This document shows, one piece after another, positions 5,947 through 11,901 of a DNA stretch of 12,091 nt (positions within the stretch are counted from its first letter, which is position 1; each line of letters starts with the position of its first letter). The notes below the pieces were generated by a model. That model was given only the letters and a program-made list of their open reading frames with translations, was not told the origin of the DNA and ran no database searches. The position numbers and the translations under genes were made by a program. This DNA comes from Gemmatimonadota bacterium (GTDB lineage: Bacteria > Gemmatimonadota > Gemmatimonadetes > Gemmatimonadales > Gemmatimonadaceae), in NCBI GenBank assembly GCA_016712265.1, contig JADJRJ010000021.1:1-12091 (forward strand), read 5' to 3'.

Positions 5947-6423
5947 TCAGTCATCGGAGAGAGTCTCCGACAGCCCAAGCGCAACCGCGTCCGCGTTTAG
6001 CGCGTAGTCAACCGCCGCCACGCCCGCGCGGATCAGCCCGGCTGCGTCCCCCGGCGTCAGCGTCTCGGGCGGCAAGTCCTGGTACGCCTTCAGGGACCGC
6101 GTGGCGATCTTCAGGCAAAGCTGCCCGGCGGCAATCACTTCGGCGGCGCTGACCCTGACCCTCTCCAGGTAGGCGCGGCAGGCGGCAGAGCGTTCGGCTT
6201 CCTCGTATCCGCCACGCCTCACACTGTCCATGTAGGCATCGTAGGCGGCTGCACGTTCGACCCACCGGTGTCGCTCAGACCACCGCTTGACGTTCGGTAG
6301 GCTCCTGGCAGACATCTGGCAGACCTTTGGCAGACTCCGCTCCGGCCCCATGTCCCGATAGGCGCAGAACGCGGCGAACGCCTTGGAGGTCTCGCCCGGT
6401 TGCATCTCCCATGTGTTAGCCAT
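5947..6423 (-). CDS. terS: Terminase small subunit
   Basis: This 158-aa protein is the predicted DNA-recognition subunit of the packaging motor. Near residues 29-55 there is a helix-turn-helix (SLPKVCQMSARSLPNVKRW) followed by RHRWVERAAAYDAYMD, a pattern common in terminase small subunits that recognise pac or cos sites. The rest is helical, consistent with oligomerisation and TerL contact. ATG 6423 is chosen over upstream in-frame starts because GGAGGG lies 8 nt before it and because it overlaps the stop of the zinc-ribbon gene (ATGGCTAA). TerL starts 8 nt after its stop. The position directly before TerL strengthens an otherwise weakly conserved family. Confidence 0.82.
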   Translation of the reverse strand: MANTWEMQPGETSKAFAAFCAYRDMGPERSLPKVCQMSARSLPNVKRWSERHRWVERAAAYDAYMDSVRRGGYEEAERSAACRAYLERVRVSAAEVIAAGQLCLKIATRSLKAYQDLPPETLTPGDAAGLIRAGVAAVDYALNADAVALGLSETLSDD

Positions 6424-6607
6424 CGCTCTTGCCCTCCTCGAAAACGTTCTGAGTCCCGCACCGGTCACAGGTGGTTGCGATCAGCCGGCACACGATGACC
6501 CTGCCGCCGTGTTGTATCGTCTGCTCTCGCCCCCGCGTCACGGCCAGGACATGGCCACAGTTGCCGCAGCGGTAGGCGAAGGTGGTGGTCGGTGTTAGTT
6601 TAGTCAT
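6416..6607 (-). CDS. Small zinc-ribbon protein
   Basis: A 63-aa protein with two CxxC knuckles, CGNC (14-17) and CDRC (47-50), separated by a short beta-rich segment, the usual layout of a zinc ribbon. Such small phage proteins may bind nucleic acid or another protein; no specific role can be assigned. ATG 6607 is preceded by GAGGG with 4-nt spacing. The frame stays open upstream, but that part overlaps the gene at 6652-6855 and has no coding character. Its TAA overlaps the TerS start codon, so the two are likely translated together. Confidence 0.72.
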   Translation of the reverse strand: MTKLTPTTTFAYRCGNCGHVLAVTRGREQTIQHGGRVIVCRLIATTCDRCGTQNVFEEGKSDG

Positions 6608-6651
6608 GCTGCCCTCGCTTTGCACAATGCCCCTGTAGCCCTCTACGTGCC

Positions 6652-6855
6652 TCAAAGAACCGCCCCTCCCCCGTTCGTGGGCTCTCCGTCCGTCTGTGGC
6701 TCTGCTGGCACTATCTCCCTCCGAATCCGCACGGTCATCCTGCTGCCCGTTGGCGCTTTGGTCCACTCCACGGCCTCTGCGTAGGTCATGGGCTCGGAGT
6801 ATTGCCACGGGTGCCCGCCGAACGATGTGCGGACCCGGTACTGCGCTTTCACCAT
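6652..6855 (-). CDS. Hypothetical protein, 67 aa
   Basis: An unrecognised small protein (MVKAQYRVRTSFGG...). The first 50 residues look like a compact alpha/beta domain and the Pro/Gly-rich tail is probably flexible. GGAGG lies only 1 nt before ATG 6855 but 4 nt before GTG 6852. The latter forms a GTGA overlap with the stop of the upstream membrane-peptide frame and may be the true start. It belongs to the chain of small genes upstream of the terminase. Confidence 0.55.
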   Translation of the reverse strand: MVKAQYRVRTSFGGHPWQYSEPMTYAEAVEWTKAPTGSRMTVRIRREIVPAEPQTDGEPTNGGGAVL

Positions 6856-6950
6856 GCCTCCGCGTCGTCGTCGTAGTCGTCTGCCGGGTCCGTTGTGGCG
6901 CAGTGCCAGATTCGGAGCGCCAGGAGCAGCGCGGCGAGGATCAGGGCCAC
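6849..6950 (-). CDS. Small single-span membrane peptide
   Basis: The frame encodes a hydrophobic segment (ALILAALLLALRIW) and then a very acidic tail (DPADDYDDDAEAW), which suggests one membrane span with a charged end. GTG 6950 (AAGG 8 nt upstream) is the first standard start. The frame is open 11 codons further to ATA 6983, which has GGAGG 4 nt upstream and would lengthen the span, but ATA starts are very rare. The stop overlaps the next start (ATGGTGA). Its role is unknown. Confidence 0.45.
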   Translation of the reverse strand: MALILAALLLALRIWHCATTDPADDYDDDAEAW

Positions 6951-6979
6951 GAGGATGGCCTTGACGATGGCAAGGATAG

Positions 6980-7339
6980 TTATGGTCCCTCCGTGAGTCG
7001 CTTTATCTGCGGCACCAGATCATCCGGCATGGTGACTGTGACGTGCCCCCACGGGCGTGGCTCCCAGTCCTCGGGTATCAGTTCGGCGATGGATTGGAGC
7101 GTCTCCCGGCAGGCGATGTACCGCTCCGCTGTGCCTTCGTGGCTCTCCGTGTGCGTGCCGATGACGTGCATCAGGGCCACCACCTGCGCGGAGGAGAGGT
7201 GAATACCGTCACCGCCGTACAGTTCGCGTAGTTTGAGCATCTGCTCCATCAGTAGCAGCACGCCCCGTCCCTCTGTGTACAGGTTGGCGCGATCTATGTC
7301 CCGCCGCGCCTCTTCTACGGGGTCAATCGTCTCGCTCAT
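6980..7339 (-). CDS. Hypothetical protein, 119 aa
   Basis: An acidic, mostly helical protein without a family I can name. Residues 1-60 are predicted to form long helices (VEEARRDIDRANLYTEG, LLLMEQMLKLRELYGG) and the C-terminal part has a short beta segment (GHVTVTMPDDLVPQIKRL). ATG 7339 has GGGGA 7 nt upstream and shares an ATGA overlap with the stop of the gene before it. Its TAA lies at the start of the membrane-peptide frame. Confidence 0.6.
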   Translation of the reverse strand: MSETIDPVEEARRDIDRANLYTEGRGVLLLMEQMLKLRELYGGDGIHLSSAQVVALMHVIGTHTESHEGTAERYIACRETLQSIAELIPEDWEPRPWGHVTVTMPDDLVPQIKRLTEGP

Positions 7340-7530
7340 AGCACGGTCCCCGCGACGTACTCGTAGGCGTCGCTCCTGAACTGGCGGGCGGGGATGCGAA
7401 ACTCCCTCCCGCCGTCGGTGTAGCGCAAAGTCGCCCCGGCGTCATCGGTCGCGGTGACGACCACGGGGGCGCGGTGGTCGGCGAGGCTCAGCAGGTCGCC
7501 CACGCGGGGCGCTCGGTCAGCGGTTGTCAT
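7336..7530 (-). CDS. Hypothetical protein, 64 aa, beta-rich
   Basis: A small protein with alternating strands (APVVVTATDD, ATLRYTDGGREFRIPARQF) that could form a small barrel; this is a guess from pattern only. ATG 7530 has GGAGG 4 nt upstream. Both ends show ATGA overlaps with neighbours (7527-7530 and 7336-7339), the strongest evidence that it is real and part of a translationally coupled set. Confidence 0.6.
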   Translation of the reverse strand: MTTADRAPRVGDLLSLADHRAPVVVTATDDAGATLRYTDGGREFRIPARQFRSDAYEYVAGTVL

Positions 7531-7739
7531 CGTCCCTCCATGCCCCGAGCGCGTGCGGCGCGCTGGGTGTCAGCGTCGGCGGATACAACGGCCGGGCGCA
7601 TGGGTGTGGGCCCCACCATCTGGAGCAACGCCTGCCGCTCTGCCTCGTTGCGCCGGATGAACTCACGCCGCGCCTTTACGGCGGTTTCTGCAATGTCGGA
7701 GATAAACGGGATGTTAGCCCGCCCCGTGTTTGTGTCCAC
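7527..7739 (-). CDS. Hypothetical protein, 70 aa; possibly 5'-frameshifted
   Basis: A helical, Arg-rich protein (DIAETAVKARREFIRRNEAERQALL). GTG 7739 has no clear ribosome site. An ATG at 7789, directly after GGAGGG and in an ATGA overlap with a small upstream frame, opens a coding-like frame (MTETDEVAFGSA) that would join this one if one base were restored around 7750. The true gene may therefore be 7527-7789 with a one-base deletion. The 3' ATGA overlap with the next gene supports this frame at its end. Confidence 0.5.
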   Translation of the reverse strand: MDTNTGRANIPFISDIAETAVKARREFIRRNEAERQALLQMVGPTPMRPAVVSADADTQRAARARGMEGR

Positions 7740-7785
7740 CTGCGCCAGAAACGCGCGCTCCCAAAAGCGACTTCGTCTGTCTCGG

Positions 7786-7851
7786 TCATCCCTCCTGCCC
7801 TCCCTCCCCGACCGGCTGCCCGGCCTCGGCGATGTTGTGGCGTGTCGTCAT
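7786..7851 (-). CDS. Possible 21-aa leader peptide
   Basis: A short frame (MTTRHNIAEAGQ...) starts at ATG 7851, 7 nt after AGGA, and ends in an ATGA overlap with ATG 7789, like the other genes of this run. No function is visible; it could serve to couple translation. It is short enough to be chance. Confidence 0.25.
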   Translation of the reverse strand: MTTRHNIAEAGQPVGEGGQEG

Positions 7852-7867
7852 CTGGGTATCCTATGCC

Positions 7868-7895
7868 AGAAAAGCCCCCGCCGTTGGGCGGGGGC
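7868..7895 (-). terminator. Intrinsic terminator after the SSB-like gene
   Basis: A perfect 9-bp GC stem, GCCCCCGCC with GGCGGGGGC (7887-7895 and 7874-7882), has a 4-nt loop and is followed on the minus strand by TTTTCT. It lies 8 nt after the SSB-like stop codon. Confidence 0.85.
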
Positions 7896-7902
7896 GGGTG
7901 GT

Positions 7903-8427
7903 CTACTCGGCAAACGGGTCTTGGATGTCCGAATTGTCGGGCGGGGGCGAGGGACGCCGCTGCTGGGGGCGAGGGGCGGCGGGAGCCTGGGGGCGCGCAG
8001 CGGGCCGGGGAGCCACAGCCGGTTTCACCGACATGATCTTGTTGTTCAGGAACCCCTTCGCGTTAGTGTACTCGTCCACCATGACGCGCCACTGCGCCGC
8101 GCGCATCTTCGGCAAGTCGAGCGCCTTGAACTCCTCGTCCGTGAGGCGCCGGCCCATCATCTGGTCAAGGAGCGTGGTCAGGTTCGCGCGGTCGTCACCG
8201 TAGCGCCGACCCGTGAACTTGACGAACCGGTAGGGGTTGCCCTCTTCGTCCGTATCGTCCACCGTCTCGAAAATCCACTTGAAGTCGGTGGTCTTGGTGC
8301 TGGGGTCGTTGTAGGCGGTCGCGTCCACGATTTCGATGTCGTGGAGGTTGCACAGGTACACACCCTGCGGCGCTGCGACAAACCCGCCGCCCCCACCGAT
8401 CTCCGCGTTCTCTGCAAAGAAACTCAT
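7903..8427 (-). CDS. SSB-like single-stranded DNA-binding protein
   Basis: A 174-aa protein with an N-terminal OB-fold-like beta domain (about residues 15-135, e.g. GVYLCNLHDIEIVDA and TDFKWIFETVDD), a Pro/Ala/Arg-rich disordered linker (about 136-163) and an acidic tip DNSDIQDPFAE resembling the DDDIPF-type tail that recruits partners in SSB proteins. This layout is that of phage ssDNA-binding replication or recombination proteins; the exact family was not identified. It is flanked by its own promoter (8485-8513) and terminator (7868-7895), so it can be made separately and in quantity, which suits an SSB. ATG 8427 has only a weak GA-rich site upstream. Confidence 0.65.
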   Translation of the reverse strand: MSFFAENAEIGGGGGFVAAPQGVYLCNLHDIEIVDATAYNDPSTKTTDFKWIFETVDDTDEEGNPYRFVKFTGRRYGDDRANLTTLLDQMMGRRLTDEEFKALDLPKMRAAQWRVMVDEYTNAKGFLNNKIMSVKPAVAPRPAARPQAPAAPRPQQRRPSPPPDNSDIQDPFAE

Positions 8428-8463
8428 TCTCTTCGTTCTCCCGAGGCGTCCGCCCCGCTGTCT

Positions 8464-8480
8464 ATGCCGTTGGTCGGCAT
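8464..8480 (-). promoter_or_regulatory. Operator-like palindrome at the SSB transcription start
   Basis: ATGCCG-ACCAA-CGGCAT, a perfect 6-5-6 inverted repeat, starts 5 nt after the -10 box and covers the expected transcription start. It could be a repressor operator or a 5' hairpin that stabilises the mRNA. Confidence 0.4.
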
Positions 8481-8484
8481 GGGT

Positions 8485-8513
8485 ATTTTACTCTATATGT
8501 CTCAGGTAGTCAA
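8485..8513 (-). promoter_or_regulatory. Strong sigma70-like promoter for the SSB-like gene
   Basis: TTGACT (8513-8508, 5/6), a 17-nt spacer and TAAAAT (8490-8485, 5/6) lie on the minus strand within the last codons of the 8488-8679 gene. The predicted start is about 8478, giving a leader of about 50 nt to ATG 8427. Confidence 0.65.
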
Positions 8514-8679
8514 TGCCGTAGTGGATGCAGAATCGCTTGATGTCCGCCTTACTCCTGCCCTGGCGCTTCATGTACCGGGCGACGGCGTGTGCCCATTGAG
8601 CCACGCGGGCGGGGGTGTCTGCCGCCGTAGCGGGCCATCCCTCGGTCAGATTCTTCAGCGCCTGTTTTCTAAAATTCAT
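8488..8679 (-). CDS. Hypothetical small basic protein, 63 aa
   Basis: A helical, positively charged protein (MNFRKQALKNLTEG...) with RVAQWAHAVARYMKRQGRSKADIKRF, a pattern possible for DNA binding but not assigned. ATG 8679 has GAGG 7 nt upstream and overlaps the end of the 8669-9091 gene by 11 nt, so both are probably in one transcript. The promoter for the SSB-like gene is embedded in its 3' end. Confidence 0.6.
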   Translation of the reverse strand: MNFRKQALKNLTEGWPATAADTPARVAQWAHAVARYMKRQGRSKADIKRFCIHYGIDYLRHIE

Positions 8680-9091
8680 ACGCCATCCTCATTTTTCTAA
8701 GGAGTTCCGTCGCGTACTTCTTTCCATTTCTCGGGTCTGTCGCATCGCCGTAGAAATAGTATGCCCCGTGGTGCTGCTGGCATTCTGCCAATAGCTGCTG
8801 AATATCTGGAGAGTCTTTGCGGACATGAAGCCATGGGAAATCTTCGTACTTCACCCATGATCCATAAGGCAGAACCCCGATAGGCTTATAGTCTCGATTC
8901 AGCCAGATGAGGGAGTCGCCCACAGGGTGAAGGCAGTAAGGGAGTACGCCCATGATAGACTTCACGGCCCGCGCACTATAGCCCCGCTCATGCACCCGAG
9001 TGCATTGTTCGCCAGGCCCGTAAAATGTTCCGTCGCCTCCGAGTGCTGACATGAGGGCGTAGATAGACCCTCTCAAAAAAACTTGCCACAT
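8669..9091 (-). CDS. Hypothetical protein, 140 aa, lower GC than neighbours
   Basis: An unrecognised protein rich in aromatic residues and Cys/His (ALGGDGTFYGPGEQCTRVHE, LPYCLHPVGDSLIWLNRDY in shorter pieces, HHGAYYFYGDATDPRNGKK). It has no membrane span or signal peptide. ATG 9091 has GAGG 9 nt upstream. Codons such as TTT, TCA, CTA, AGA and CCA are far more frequent than in neighbouring genes, and the local base composition is visibly richer in A and T, which suggests late acquisition as a cargo gene. It lies just after the repeat-rich stretch at 9.1-9.27 kb. Confidence 0.6.
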   Translation of the reverse strand: MWQVFLRGSIYALMSALGGDGTFYGPGEQCTRVHERGYSARAVKSIMGVLPYCLHPVGDSLIWLNRDYKPIGVLPYGSWVKYEDFPWLHVRKDSPDIQQLLAECQQHHGAYYFYGDATDPRNGKKYATELLRKMRMAYEF

Positions 9092-9138
9092 GGTGCTTTT
9101 CCTCTCTTGTTCCCGAGCTTCAGAGACTGGGGACGGTG

Positions 9139-9183
9139 TGTAATGCTCCCCTGTAGCGCGTAGCGCGGAGGGGGAGTTTTACA
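9139..9183. repeat. Long inverted repeat with a TAGCGCG tandem repeat in its centre
   Basis: TGTAA-TG-CTCCCC (9139-9151) faces GGGGAG-TT-TTACA (9171-9183), complementary except for a 2-nt internal mismatch. The centre holds TAGCGCG twice in tandem (9154-9167). A T8 run follows at 9199-9206. It could be part of an origin, an operator or an RNA structure. Confidence 0.5.
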
Positions 9184-9206
9184 CTCCTCCCCAACTGGTT
9201 TTTTTT

Positions 9207-9260
9207 GACCTGTTCCGAGTTCTGTACTCTAAGGGCGGAACAGGTCATTTGGAACAGGTC
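9207..9260. repeat. Triple GGAACAGGTC repeat forming an 11-bp palindrome
   Basis: GACCTGTTCCG (9207-9217) and CGGAACAGGTC (9236-9246) are perfect inverted repeats. A third copy, GGAACAGGTC, follows at 9251-9260 in direct orientation, 14 nt from the second. A small inner palindrome GAGT...ACTC lies in the loop. The U-tract polarity does not fit a terminator on the minus strand. Iteron-like spacing next to the primase-helicase gene suggests a protein binding site, perhaps the origin. Confidence 0.5.
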
Positions 9261-9267
9261 AGCCCCC

Positions 9268-11151
9268 TCAGTGGAGGCTGATCCGGTATAGTTTCGAGCC
9301 CCTCGGCCCGTCCTCTACCGCGACCTCTTCAGAGGCTACCAGATTCTCTACTGCGGTGATGACAGCCGCTTTCTGCGCCCCCACCGTCTCCGCAAGTTTC
9401 GCCTGGCTGAGCGCCTCGGGCCGGATCGTCCATAGCGCGTCGTACACCCGCCTGCACATCTCGTCTGTCTTGTGCGCGTCGGTGTCGGCGATAACCCGGA
9501 GGTGCGTGCGCCCCCCGTCGTCTACGATCTCAAACTCTGCCCTCAGCGCCTGGTGGTCAGGCACCGCCCTACACTTCGTCGTTCGGATCGCGTAGTGGTC
9601 GCCCTTCTTGCCGATGCCATAGCTCATGTCCGACATGGCCGGCAGATCGCCGCTGCCGCGCATCTGCGCGTGTCCTGGCTGCTCTCCGTCCGCCCTGCCC
9701 TTCCTGTCATGGTGGAGCACCAGGATGGTCGCACCCGTCGCCGTGATCTGGGAGAAAACGCGCCGGAGTTTGGAGACGTGTTCCGCCTCGTTCTCCTTCA
9801 GTCCCGGCGCCATGGCCGTCAGTGTGTCACAGACCACCAGGGCGACGCTCTGAGCCGTGCAGAGAGCCACAATGCGCGCCACGTCGATAGGGTTGCCCAG
9901 GTTGGCCCCCTGCTTGCCCACGTAGGAAAACGGGGTGCCGCGCTCCATGCCCAGACGCATGAGCCGCTCACGCACCATCTGTGGCCCCATCTCCTCGTCT
10001 ATGTAGAGGACCGCGCCGGGGTTGACCTCGACACCCAGCCAGGTTCCCCCCGAAACCATCGCGCGGCACAGGTCGAGCGCCACCCACGATTTGCCCATGC
10101 CCGACGGCGCGGAGAGGTAGTGGATTCCCGATCGGACCAGAACCCTATCCACGAGCCATATCCCCTCCGGCTCCTCCAAGTCGAATAGCTGATCGACGCT
10201 CAGGACCGTCCACCCGTCCACAGACGGATCAGCCTTCGGGGGCGCCTCGGCACCGATTCCGAACGTCGTCTCGACACCCGGCGGCGAGTAGGTTTCGCCG
10301 ACGCGGCTTAGCTCCCGGTCTATGGTCCGGCTCAGGTAGGTTCCCTCGCCCCGGCGTTCGTCCCATTTGTCACGCGCAAGGGCGCTGCTCCGCATGATCC
10401 GCTCTATCTGCGCGGGGTCAGTTGTCCAGAAGGCAAGCATGGCGGCAAGCGCCGCGTCCGCCTCAGAGGCGCCTGGATAGCCGCTGATATTGCCCGCCAT
10501 GAGCGCGGCCAGCTTCGCGCCGTTCCTGGCCTCTGTCGCCCGCTCCATGAGCGCCGCATCGTCCATGCCCAGCGGAGACGCCACAGGGCGATTCTGGGGC
10601 GGTCTGGGGTCTGGTGTGAAGTAGTGCGCCACGAACGCCCCCAGTGCCTCCTGCGCCGGCCGAATGTCGAACGCGCCGTACCGATACCCCGTGACCGTGA
10701 AATAGCGCGCATGGTCGTAGGCTTCGACATTGGCCCCGGCGCTGCGCTTGCCGCTGAACCCCTCGGGCATGGCGCCGATACCAAACAACTTCAGCCCCGT
10801 ACCCGAGGGGCTCACCTCGGTATAGGTTGCGAACTTCTCCACCCATTCCAGCGCCTCGGGGGTGATCTCGCCCGTGTCGGGGTTGCGGCATTTATCCAGG
10901 TCAACCCCGAAGAGGGGATCGTCGGGGCTGAACACGTACCCGATGCCGTCGAACTCGGGGTTGGTCTCGTAGTCGGCCACGGCGGAGGAGAACGATCGCC
11001 ATGTATCGGGGTCGGTGCTGCTCGCCTTCCGGGTGAGACTGGCGTAAGGGATTTTCGTCAGCCTGCCGCCGCGCGTCTCTGCCCTCCATGTCACCCACTG
11101 ATCCCGCGCGCGCAGCTCTGCGGGTATCGCGTCCGTGATGGGGTCGATCAT
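9268..11151 (-). CDS. PrimPol-like primase fused to a RepA/AAA_25-type helicase
   Basis: A 627-aa replication protein. Residues 1-190 resemble archaeo-eukaryotic primase/NrS-1-like polymerases: FGVDLDKC with two Asp (84, 86), SPSGTGLKLF (114-123) and HARYFTVTGYR (147-157). Residues 198-285 resemble the helix-bundle domain that follows them (GYPGASEADAALAAMLAFWT, RDKWDERRGEGTY). A RecA-like ATPase follows, with Walker A APSGMGKSW (348-356), Walker B VLYIDEE (381-387), VVCDTL (439-444) and LHHDRKG (489-495). A winged helix (about 575-625) closes the protein. It probably primes and unwinds at the phage origin. Its ATG overlaps the preceding stop in an ATGA; no strong ribosome site is seen, consistent with coupling. 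The SSB-like gene downstream fits the same module. Confidence 0.88.
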   Translation of the reverse strand: MIDPITDAIPAELRARDQWVTWRAETRGGRLTKIPYASLTRKASSTDPDTWRSFSSAVADYETNPEFDGIGYVFSPDDPLFGVDLDKCRNPDTGEITPEALEWVEKFATYTEVSPSGTGLKLFGIGAMPEGFSGKRSAGANVEAYDHARYFTVTGYRYGAFDIRPAQEALGAFVAHYFTPDPRPPQNRPVASPLGMDDAALMERATEARNGAKLAALMAGNISGYPGASEADAALAAMLAFWTTDPAQIERIMRSSALARDKWDERRGEGTYLSRTIDRELSRVGETYSPPGVETTFGIGAEAPPKADPSVDGWTVLSVDQLFDLEEPEGIWLVDRVLVRSGIHYLSAPSGMGKSWVALDLCRAMVSGGTWLGVEVNPGAVLYIDEEMGPQMVRERLMRLGMERGTPFSYVGKQGANLGNPIDVARIVALCTAQSVALVVCDTLTAMAPGLKENEAEHVSKLRRVFSQITATGATILVLHHDRKGRADGEQPGHAQMRGSGDLPAMSDMSYGIGKKGDHYAIRTTKCRAVPDHQALRAEFEIVDDGGRTHLRVIADTDAHKTDEMCRRVYDALWTIRPEALSQAKLAETVGAQKAAVITAVENLVASEEVAVEDGPRGSKLYRISLH

Positions 11152-11609
11152 TGCCGCACCGCCAATGCCTCGTTGATGCGCTCCGACGCCTCAGCCATCG
11201 TCGCGGGCGGCGCCCCCCTGTACCCGAGCGATGCGAGGAACCGAAGCTGATTCGCGCTCGGGGGCTTCTCGGAGGAGGGGCGAGCGTCACCCGTGGCCCT
11301 CAGCCGCGCCTTCGCGGATCGGTCGTGAGAGTCCCAGCCGATCCGATAGAGGATGTAGGAGTGGAACCCGTCGGGGTCCGACTCGATAAACCCCATGAAG
11401 TCCCTCAGCCAACACAGAGTAGCGTGGTCGGCATAGGGGGAGTAGAGTCGGCGGGTGAGATCAATGCAGACATCATCGGCGATGTCCTTCGGGTCCAACG
11501 ACAGACCCTGATACCGACGGTGGCGCACCGAGGCGAGAACGATATTGGCGACGGTGCTGCGCCTGTTGACGAGAAAGTTTGCCTCCCATGAGGCGGACGG
11601 ATCGGGCAT
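11148..11609 (-). CDS. Hypothetical protein with C-terminal small helical phage domain
   Basis: A 153-aa protein beginning MPDPSASWEANFL. Residues about 118-150 (SANQLRFLASLGYRGAPPATMAEASERI) match a short helical domain often seen at the ends of phage replication and recombination proteins; its role is unclear. ATG 11609 is chosen because GGGAG lies 6 nt upstream and a perfect TATAAT lies about 40 nt upstream. The frame is open to 11699 and beyond, where it would encode a hydrophobic stretch, but that stretch is the AT-rich divergent promoter region and the 11699 start has no ribosome site. It shares an ATGA overlap with the primase-helicase and is likely the first gene of that operon. Confidence 0.6.
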   Translation of the reverse strand: MPDPSASWEANFLVNRRSTVANIVLASVRHRRYQGLSLDPKDIADDVCIDLTRRLYSPYADHATLCWLRDFMGFIESDPDGFHSYILYRIGWDSHDRSAKARLRATGDARPSSEKPPSANQLRFLASLGYRGAPPATMAEASERINEALAVRQ

Positions 11610-11649
11610 ACGGAACTCCCATGTTTGGATTTTGGGGACCAGGTAGGCG

Positions 11650-11678
11650 ATTATAACGCCGGTTGCGAGGATAAGCAA
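11650..11678 (-). promoter_or_regulatory. Leftward promoter for the replication operon
   Basis: TTGCTT (11678-11673, 3/6), a 17-nt spacer and a perfect TATAAT (11655-11650). The predicted start is about 11643, with a leader of about 34 nt to ATG 11609. It interleaves with the rightward promoter. Confidence 0.6.
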
Positions 11679-11691
11679 TAATGAGTAAAAT
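11663..11691 (+). promoter_or_regulatory. Rightward promoter for the RHH gene; leaderless transcript likely
   Basis: TTGCGA (11663-11668, 4/6), a 17-nt spacer and TAAAAT (11686-11691, 5/6). The expected start, 6-7 nt downstream, coincides with the A of ATG 11698, and no ribosome site precedes that ATG. Confidence 0.55.
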
Positions 11692-11697
11692 AGAGCC

Positions 11698-11901
11698 ATG
11701 GAAACGACAACGCGTGCACGGAAACCAAAACACCCGCACCGCCTACAGGTGATGATCTCGGAGCCGTGCAAGGCTCTTCTGACGGAGATTCGCACGCGCC
11801 AGGGCATCAGCGAGGGCGCGGCGGTCGAACTGGGGGTCCGCGCCTACGCCGCGGTCAACGGCATCAGCGCCGCCAGCCAGGCAGATGCGGGGGGCGAGTA
11901 G
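11698..11901 (+). CDS. Ribbon-helix-helix DNA-binding protein
   Basis: A 67-aa protein with a basic N-terminal arm (RARKPKHPHR), one strand (LQVMIS, 15-20), helix A (EPCKALLTEIRTRQG) and helix B (ISEGAAVELGVRAYA), the Arc/MetJ/CopG arrangement in which a dimer inserts a two-strand sheet into the major groove. It is the first rightward gene at a divergent promoter pair, so it is a good candidate to repress its own promoter and the leftward replication promoter; this is inference from position. The start has no Shine-Dalgarno site because the transcript probably begins at the ATG itself. Confidence 0.65.
   Translation: METTTRARKPKHPHRLQVMISEPCKALLTEIRTRQGISEGAAVELGVRAYAAVNGISAASQADAGGE

Noticed and set aside
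4550..6007. Long plus-strand frames opposite terL
   Set aside because: terL has all ATPase and nuclease motifs on the minus strand. The opposite frames show no motif and no promoter, unlike the nuclease frame at 1206-2063.
9171..9206. Plus-strand intrinsic terminator ending in T8
   Set aside because: The stem needs a bulge, it is separated from the T run by several bases, and there is no plus-strand gene for it to end.
11610..11699. N-terminal membrane segment (MALFYSLLLILATG...) on the 11148 gene
   Set aside because: The stretch is the AT-rich divergent promoter. ATG 11699 has no ribosome site, while ATG 11609 has GGGAG and a TATAAT upstream.
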